Origin: an uncultured Oscillospiraceae bacterium
GTDB taxonomy: Bacteria; Bacillota; Clostridia; Oscillospirales; Oscillospiraceae
NCBI GenBank assembly: GCA_910577915.1
Contig: CAJTOM010000083.1
Span: 1-9,167, forward strand
Direction of reading: 5' to 3'
DNA: 9,167 bases
In this document: piece after piece, positions 6,376 to 9,167 of the stretch
Position numbering within the stretch: the first letter of the stretch is position 1
How the letters are laid out: each line of letters starts with the position of its first letter
Program-made: the position numbers and the translations under genes
The notes under the pieces: generated by a model
The model's input: the letters and a program-made list of their open reading frames with translations, nothing else
The model's database searches: none
What the model was told of the DNA's origin: nothing

Positions 6376-7383
6376 ATGGATCATCAGGTAAAGCGTATCG
6401 GCGTTCTGACCAGCGGCGGCGACGCCCCCGGCATGAATGCCGCCATTCGGGCCGTAGTGCGCTCCGCTCTGGCCCGCGGCATCGACTGCATCGGCATTCG
6501 CCGCGGGTGGAACGGGCTCATCAGCAGTGATTTTATCCGCATGGACACCTCCAGCGTCAGCCATATCATCAACAAGGGCGGCACCCTCCTGTATACTGCC
6601 CGCAGCGATGAATTCCGCACTGTGGCGGGCCAGGACAGGGCCCTGGCCACCTGCAAGCTGCTGGGGCTGGACGCCATTGTGGCCATCGGCGGCGACGGCA
6701 CCTTCCGCGGCGCGCTGGCCCTCTCCCGCCGGGCGGCGGAGACGGGGTACAGTCTCCAGGTGGCCGGCATTCCCGCCACCATCGACAACGACATCGGCTG
6801 CTCCCACTACACCATCGGCTTTGACACCGCCTGCAACACCGCCGTGGAGTGCATCGACAGGCTGCGGGATACCATGCAGTCCCACGAGCGCTGCTCCGTG
6901 GTGGAGGTCATGGGCCGCCACGCCGGGTACCTGGCGCTGTACGTGGGCATCGCCGTGGGCGCTACCGCCGTGCTGATTCCCGAGCGGGAGCTGGACTTCG
7001 AGCGGGACGTGGTGGAGAAGATCCGCCGGGCCCGGCTGGCCGGTACCACCCATTACATGGTGGTGGTGGCCGAGGGCGCGGGCAACACCATGGACATCAG
7101 CCGCCGGATCCACGAGGAGATCGGCATTGATCCCCGCGTGACGGTGCTGGGCCACATCCAGCGGGGCGGCGCTCCCTCCTCCAGAGACCGGGAGACCGCC
7201 AGCCGCATGGGCTACGAGGCGGTCAAGGCCATCGCCGAGAACCAGGGCAACTGCGTGGTCTCCACCCAGGAGGGCCACCTGGTGATCCTGGAGATGGAGG
7301 AGGCCCTGAAGATGAGCAAGAACTTCCAGATGGACCGCTACCAGATTCTCGAGGCCCTGACCAACAATTGCGGCGCCATATAG
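6376..7383 (+). CDS. pfkA: ATP-dependent 6-phosphofructokinase
   Basis: 335 aa. Phosphorylates fructose 6-phosphate to fructose 1,6-bisphosphate, the committed step of glycolysis, in the cytosol. Motifs in order: GVLTSGGDAPGMNAAIRAVV at the N-terminus, IGGDGTFRGA with Gly-Gly-Asp-Gly-Thr at 105-109 (Gly after the Asp predicts ATP; PPi enzymes have a second Asp there), PATIDNDIGCSHYTIGFDTA with catalytic Asp137, VEVMGRHAGYLAL, and GHIQRGGAPSSRDR. The ATG at 6376 is used because GGGAGGA is just upstream and the protein starts as the family does; the frame runs back to 6298 without support. Its own promoter and terminator make it monocistronic, though weak read-through from sigE cannot be excluded. 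The call is secure; allosteric behaviour cannot be judged from here. Confidence 0.96.
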   Translation: MDHQVKRIGVLTSGGDAPGMNAAIRAVVRSALARGIDCIGIRRGWNGLISSDFIRMDTSSVSHIINKGGTLLYTARSDEFRTVAGQDRALATCKLLGLDAIVAIGGDGTFRGALALSRRAAETGYSLQVAGIPATIDNDIGCSHYTIGFDTACNTAVECIDRLRDTMQSHERCSVVEVMGRHAGYLALYVGIAVGATAVLIPERELDFERDVVEKIRRARLAGTTHYMVVVAEGAGNTMDISRRIHEEIGIDPRVTVLGHIQRGGAPSSRDRETASRMGYEAVKAIAENQGNCVVSTQEGHLVILEMEEALKMSKNFQMDRYQILEALTNNCGAI

Positions 7384-7403
7384 GCGCCTGCTGCCCTGTG
7401 GAG

Positions 7404-7438
7404 CAGCCCCGGACGCACGGACGTCCGGGGCTGTTTTT
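7404..7438 (+). terminator. Rho-independent terminator of pfkA
   Basis: CAGCCCCGGACG (7404-7415) pairs perfectly with CGTCCGGGGCTG (7422-7433) around a six-base loop, followed by TTTTT. The convergent minus-strand gene stops one base beyond the T run. The hairpin has no T run on that strand, so it is not an obvious terminator for it. Confidence 0.93.
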
Positions 7439-8098
7439 CTATCCGGCGCCGGCGCTCTGCCGGCGCTCTGCCGCCGCGTTGACGGCGGCTATGTACCGCT
7501 GCTCCGCCTCCGCCCAGTTGACCAGGGAGAACCAAGCGGATACATAGGCGGCCCGGTCGAAGTGGTCCATGGAGAGGTAAGCGTGCTCCCACATGTCCAG
7601 CGCCAGAATCGGCGTCACCGCCTCCAGAGACACCACGTCGTTGTTCCGGGTGGTGGCAATGTGGATGCCTTTGTCCCCCTCCGCCACCAGCCAGACCCAG
7701 CCGGCCCCGATGAGCCCCTCCGCCGCCTCGGTCAGCAGCTTCAGGAACGCATCGATGGAGCCGTAGGTGGTGATGATGGTCTCCGTCAGCCGGTTGAAGG
7801 GGGGCTGTCCGGAGGTGCAGGAGATGCCGTCAAAGTACAGCTGGTGGTTGTAGACCATACCGGCGGCGTTTTTCAGCCGGTTGAGCTGGGCGGCAGGCAG
7901 GCTGATGTCCCTGGTGATCAGCTGGGGGAGGCTCAGGGTGGTGAGGCGGTGGTTCACCACCAGGTGATTGAGGGCGTAGATGCCGTTGGCATAGTAGTCG
8001 TCGTGGTGGTAGTACAGCGTGTTCGCGTCACAGTGGGGCATAAGCGCGACGTAGCTGTAGGGGAGTGGGGACGACTGAAAGGGGAAGTATGGTCCCAT
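7439..8098 (-). CDS. Fe/Mn-family superoxide dismutase homologue with altered second shell
   Basis: 219 aa. AGGAGG (complement of 8105-8110) is six bases before the ATG at 8098, so the 32 extra in-frame codons up to 8194 are not coding. The fold is clear: LPYSYVALMPH, NAAGMVYNHQLYF, GAGWVWLV and LALDMWEHAY. All four metal ligands are present: His31, His85, Asp168 and His172. Aligned without gaps to E. coli MnSOD, however, the helix motif HHTKHHQTY reads HHDDYYANG. His30 is therefore Tyr35, and the gateway Tyr34 is Gly39. The active-site Gln is absent from both usual places (Gln146 of MnSOD is Asn153; Gln69 of FeSOD is Met81). Dismutase activity or metal choice may thus be unusual. In some Clostridia a SOD is a spore-coat component, and the upstream -10-like motif would suit that. 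No gene partner is visible. Confidence 0.88.
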   Translation of the reverse strand: MGPYFPFQSSPLPYSYVALMPHCDANTLYYHHDDYYANGIYALNHLVVNHRLTTLSLPQLITRDISLPAAQLNRLKNAAGMVYNHQLYFDGISCTSGQPPFNRLTETIITTYGSIDAFLKLLTEAAEGLIGAGWVWLVAEGDKGIHIATTRNNDVVSLEAVTPILALDMWEHAYLSMDHFDRAAYVSAWFSLVNWAEAEQRYIAAVNAAAERRQSAGAG

Positions 8099-8126
8099 GT
8101 CAAACCTCCTGTGCGGGTGGTATCCC

Positions 8127-8153
8127 AGTATATGGGCCGCAGATGAGGGTGGT
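8127..8153 (-). promoter_or_regulatory. Possible sporulation-type promoter of the SOD gene
   Basis: On the minus strand CATATACT (8134-8127) matches the sigma-E -10 CATACAmT in 7 of 8, and CATAnnnTA of sigma-K in all but the last base. An AC dinucleotide 17 bases upstream suits sigma-K; no sigma-E type -35 is seen. The predicted start is about 22 bases from the ATG. The motifs are short, so this is tentative. Confidence 0.35.
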
Positions 8154-8173
8154 GCGGGGTATTGGCAATCAAA

Positions 8174-8206
8174 GCCTTGACAAGGCGGGTGCATATGCGC
8201 TATAAT
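8174..8206 (+). promoter_or_regulatory. Consensus sigma-A promoter facing the small-peptide unit
   Basis: TTGACA (8177-8182), 18 bp spacer, TATAAT (8201-8206): both boxes are perfect consensus, giving a start near 8213. The -35 lies in the perfect palindrome GCCTTG-A-CAAGGC (8174-8186), and GCATATGC (8191-8198) is a second palindrome in the spacer. No ORF with an SD lies downstream on this strand within 400 bases, so the expected product is an untranslated RNA. Confidence 0.85.
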
Positions 8207-8290
8207 ACATACAAGAAGGGCACTGCTGCGGCGGTCAGCCCCTATTTCAACAGATTACATCATGTTGACCGTCCGGGGCCATCCGGGCGG

Positions 8291-8377
8291 TCAACGCGCG
8301 TTTGTGGTGAGTAAGTACAGCGCCCAGATCGCGCACAGCAAGATGCGCAGCGCCTGCAAAACCTTGTCCTTCCACAT
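8291..8377 (-). CDS. 28-aa single-span hydrophobic peptide, candidate type I toxin
   Basis: Not a family I recognise. On the minus strand GGAGGTGAT (8390-8382) is complementary to nine bases of the 16S rRNA 3' end. The ATG at 8377 lies eight bases after its GGAGG; an in-frame ATG at 8383 overlaps the SD, is too close to it, and would add only two residues. The peptide begins MWKDK, has a hydrophobic stretch from about Val6 to Leu23 (Leu, Ile, Ala, Trp, with Arg11 and Cys15 inside) and ends TTNAR. Size, one membrane span and charged ends resemble type I toxins such as Ibs, Fst or TisB. A consensus promoter (8481-8509) gives a leader of about 97 bases, and the opposite strand has its own promoter. 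The alternative is a short leader peptide or a chance ORF. The SD strength and promoter pair argue against chance. Confidence 0.6.
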   Translation of the reverse strand: MWKDKVLQALRILLCAIWALYLLTTNAR

Positions 8378-8382
8378 TCGCA

Positions 8383-8420
8383 TCACCTCCCCCCGTCAAA
8401 GATCGCGCGGGGTTTAGTGA
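8383..8420 (-). promoter_or_regulatory. Leader structure that can mask the peptide's SD
   Basis: In the minus-strand mRNA, TCAC (8420-8417) can pair with GTGA (8386-8383), and CCCCG (8412-8408) with CGGGG (8395-8391). They are separated by a 4x4 internal loop and close a 12-base apical loop. The SD core GGAGG lies within this helix, so the leader may keep translation low until it is remodelled. This is a hand-drawn fold without energy calculation. Confidence 0.4.
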
Positions 8421-8480
8421 GCTGACCGCCTTCGTGCAGCAGTGCCCTTCCGGCCTCCGCCCTTCGGCTTCGGCGCGTTT

Positions 8481-8509
8481 ATTATACAAGCTGTGGGGCG
8501 TTTTGTCAA
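8481..8509 (-). promoter_or_regulatory. Consensus sigma-A promoter of the small-peptide gene
   Basis: On the minus strand TTGACA (8509-8504), 17 bp spacer, TATAAT (8486-8481): perfect boxes at the ideal distance, giving a start near 8474. It points towards the 28-codon ORF and, further on, towards the plus-facing consensus promoter, so the two transcripts are convergent and overlapping. Confidence 0.9.
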
Positions 8510-8556
8510 ATTCTGCCCCGGCCGGGCGGCCGGCGTGCCCCTTTTAAAGATAGTGA

Positions 8557-8585
8557 TTGCTTTTTCCAGGACTTTCCGCTACAAT
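8557..8585 (+). promoter_or_regulatory. Probable promoter of the DUF4317 gene
   Basis: TTGCTT (8557-8562), 17 bp spacer, TACAAT (8580-8585), with a start near 8592 and a leader of about 50 bases. The -10 is good (5 of 6), the -35 poor (TTG only). Confidence 0.5.
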
Positions 8586-8641
8586 AGGAACCGACATACC
8601 CGGACCACCAGATTGTGGCAAGAAAGTGTGAGGTACAACAT

Positions 8642-9167
8642 ATGAACCAAAAGGAGCTGGGGGAGCTGCGCCGCCGCTTCCGCCCGGAGAAGAGCGCCAT
8701 CAGCCGTGTCTACGGCTGCTACGTCAACAGCAGCAGGGAGATCGTCTCCTTTCTGGACGAGTCCCTGGGCCGCATGGCCCAGGAGGAGGCGGAGAAGTAC
8801 CTGAGTTTGCTGAAAAAATCCCTGTCCGGCACCCTGGGGAAGCAGCTCATTGACATCGTCTTCTCCACCGAGCAGGTGATGGACAGCGACGAGTACCGCC
8901 TGCTCTCCGCCCTGCGGGAGTCGGAGCTGAAGAGCGGGGACATCCGCCAGGAGTTCTATCGGAAGGTGATCGAGAGCCTGGACATGGGGGACAGCAACTA
9001 CGTGATCCTCCTGGCCTTCGACGCCTACGACGTCCCCCAGCGGGGCGGAGACGGGGAGAGTAGCGGCTCCGAGACGGTGTTCCGCTATGTGCTCTGCTGC
9101 GTCTGCCCGGTGAAGGCGTGCAGGGCGGAGCTGGGCTATTTCCCGGGTGAGAACGAGTTCCACAGCT
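8642..9167 (+). CDS. DUF4317 family protein, 5' part
   Basis: The first 175 codons are present and the frame is open at the window edge, so the gene is cut by the window, not broken. The start MNQKELGELRRRF, then RVYGCYVNSSREI, KKSLSGTLGKQLIDI, EFYRKVIESLDMGDSNYVIL and DAYDVP followed by YVLCCVCPVK, match the DUF4317 family, conserved in Clostridia and without known function. It has no signal peptide or membrane helix in the visible part and is probably cytosolic. TGAGG (8629-8633) is eight bases before the ATG. The gene seems to have its own promoter and is separate from the small-peptide unit upstream. Confidence 0.88.
   Translation, partial: MNQKELGELRRRFRPEKSAISRVYGCYVNSSREIVSFLDESLGRMAQEEAEKYLSLLKKSLSGTLGKQLIDIVFSTEQVMDSDEYRLLSALRESELKSGDIRQEFYRKVIESLDMGDSNYVILLAFDAYDVPQRGGDGESSGSETVFRYVLCCVCPVKACRAELGYFPGENEFHS

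Larger units (their letters stand above)
8213..8450 (+). ncRNA. Predicted antisense RNA covering the small hydrophobic peptide gene
   Basis: Inferred from the consensus promoter at 8177-8206 and the lack of a translatable ORF. The RNA would start near 8213 and run through the complement of the whole peptide mRNA, including its SD and start codon. Its two ends pair (8215-8239 with 8421-8450). Inside it, GTTGACCGTCCGG (8264-8276) pairs with CCGGGCGGTCAAC (8283-8295) through one G-U wobble. The 3' end is not defined by a canonical terminator, so the given end is the end of the inverted repeat. An unsupported ATG ORF of 51 codons (8262-8417) has no SD and is taken as a shadow. The role as antitoxin RNA is inference from layout. 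Confidence 0.5.
8215..8450. repeat. 236-bp unit bounded by 25-bp inverted repeats
   Basis: GAAGGGCACTGCTGC (8215-8229) is the exact reverse complement of 8436-8450, and GGCGGTCAGC (8230-8239) of 8421-8430. The right arm has five extra bases (8431-8435) between the two blocks. Transcripts from either promoter therefore begin with nearly the same sequence, and each can pair its own 5' and 3' ends. The flanks show no clear target-site duplication and no transposase is nearby. Confidence 0.9.

Noticed and set aside
7562..8146. Plus-strand ORF opposite the SOD gene
   Set aside because: Val/Gly/His-rich shadow of conserved SOD codons; no SD.
8215..8450. The unit as 6S RNA, SRP RNA or tmRNA
   Set aside because: The paired ends and size recall 6S or large SRP RNA, but the SRP motif GGAAGCAGC, the RNase P and tmRNA landmarks, and a long rod with a central bubble are not seen.
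8247..8489. 80-codon minus-strand ORF over the small-peptide unit
   Set aside because: Its start lies in the promoter -10 region, upstream of the predicted transcription start, with no SD. The 28-codon ORF in another frame has the strong SD.

Overview
The window reads as chromosomal DNA of a GC-rich, endospore-forming member of the Clostridia. The Oscillospiraceae (Flavonifractor, Lawsonibacter or Intestinimonas type) is the best guess. The reasons are the spoIIGA-sigE pair, a DUF4317 gene, an mltG-U32 peptidase pair, GGAGG-type ribosome binding sites and GC-biased codon use. No phage, transposase, rRNA, tRNA or CRISPR is visible.

Layout. (1) 1-236, minus strand: a 63-residue Cys/Gly/Asn-rich peptide with one membrane segment and a clean terminator. 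(2) 392-4449, plus strand: a tight four-gene operon of mltG (cell-wall transglycosylase), a U32 family TrhP/YrrO-like tRNA U34 hydroxylase, a Nim/PPOX-like flavin-binding protein and a membrane-anchored endonuclease/exonuclease/phosphatase-fold protein. It ends at a strong terminator (4454-4491). (3) 4583-6245, plus strand: spoIIGA and sigE, overlapping by 11 bases. They sit behind a promoter whose -35 and -10 boxes are 21 bp apart, as in the Spo0A-driven spoIIG promoter of Bacillus. SpoIIGA is the protease that matures pro-sigma-E. (4) 6255-7438, plus strand: pfkA with its own near-consensus promoter and terminator. (5) 7439-8098, minus strand: an Fe/Mn superoxide dismutase homologue that keeps its four metal ligands but has lost several second-shell residues. 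(6) 8099-8641: a gene-poor stretch that is the most unusual part of the window. (7) 8642-9167, plus strand: the start of a DUF4317 gene that runs off the end.

Region 6 holds two sigma-A promoters with perfect consensus boxes that face each other: TTGACA-N18-TATAAT on plus, TTGACA-N17-TATAAT on minus. Between them is a 236-bp unit bounded by 25-bp inverted repeats. The minus-strand transcript has an SD core complementary to 16S rRNA over nine bases, followed by a 28-codon ORF for a single-span hydrophobic peptide with a basic end. The plus-strand transcript would be antisense to the whole ORF. This layout resembles type I toxin-antitoxin loci (Ibs/Sib, hok/sok, Fst), but I do not recognise the peptide as a known family. 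It is the best candidate here for an undescribed system.
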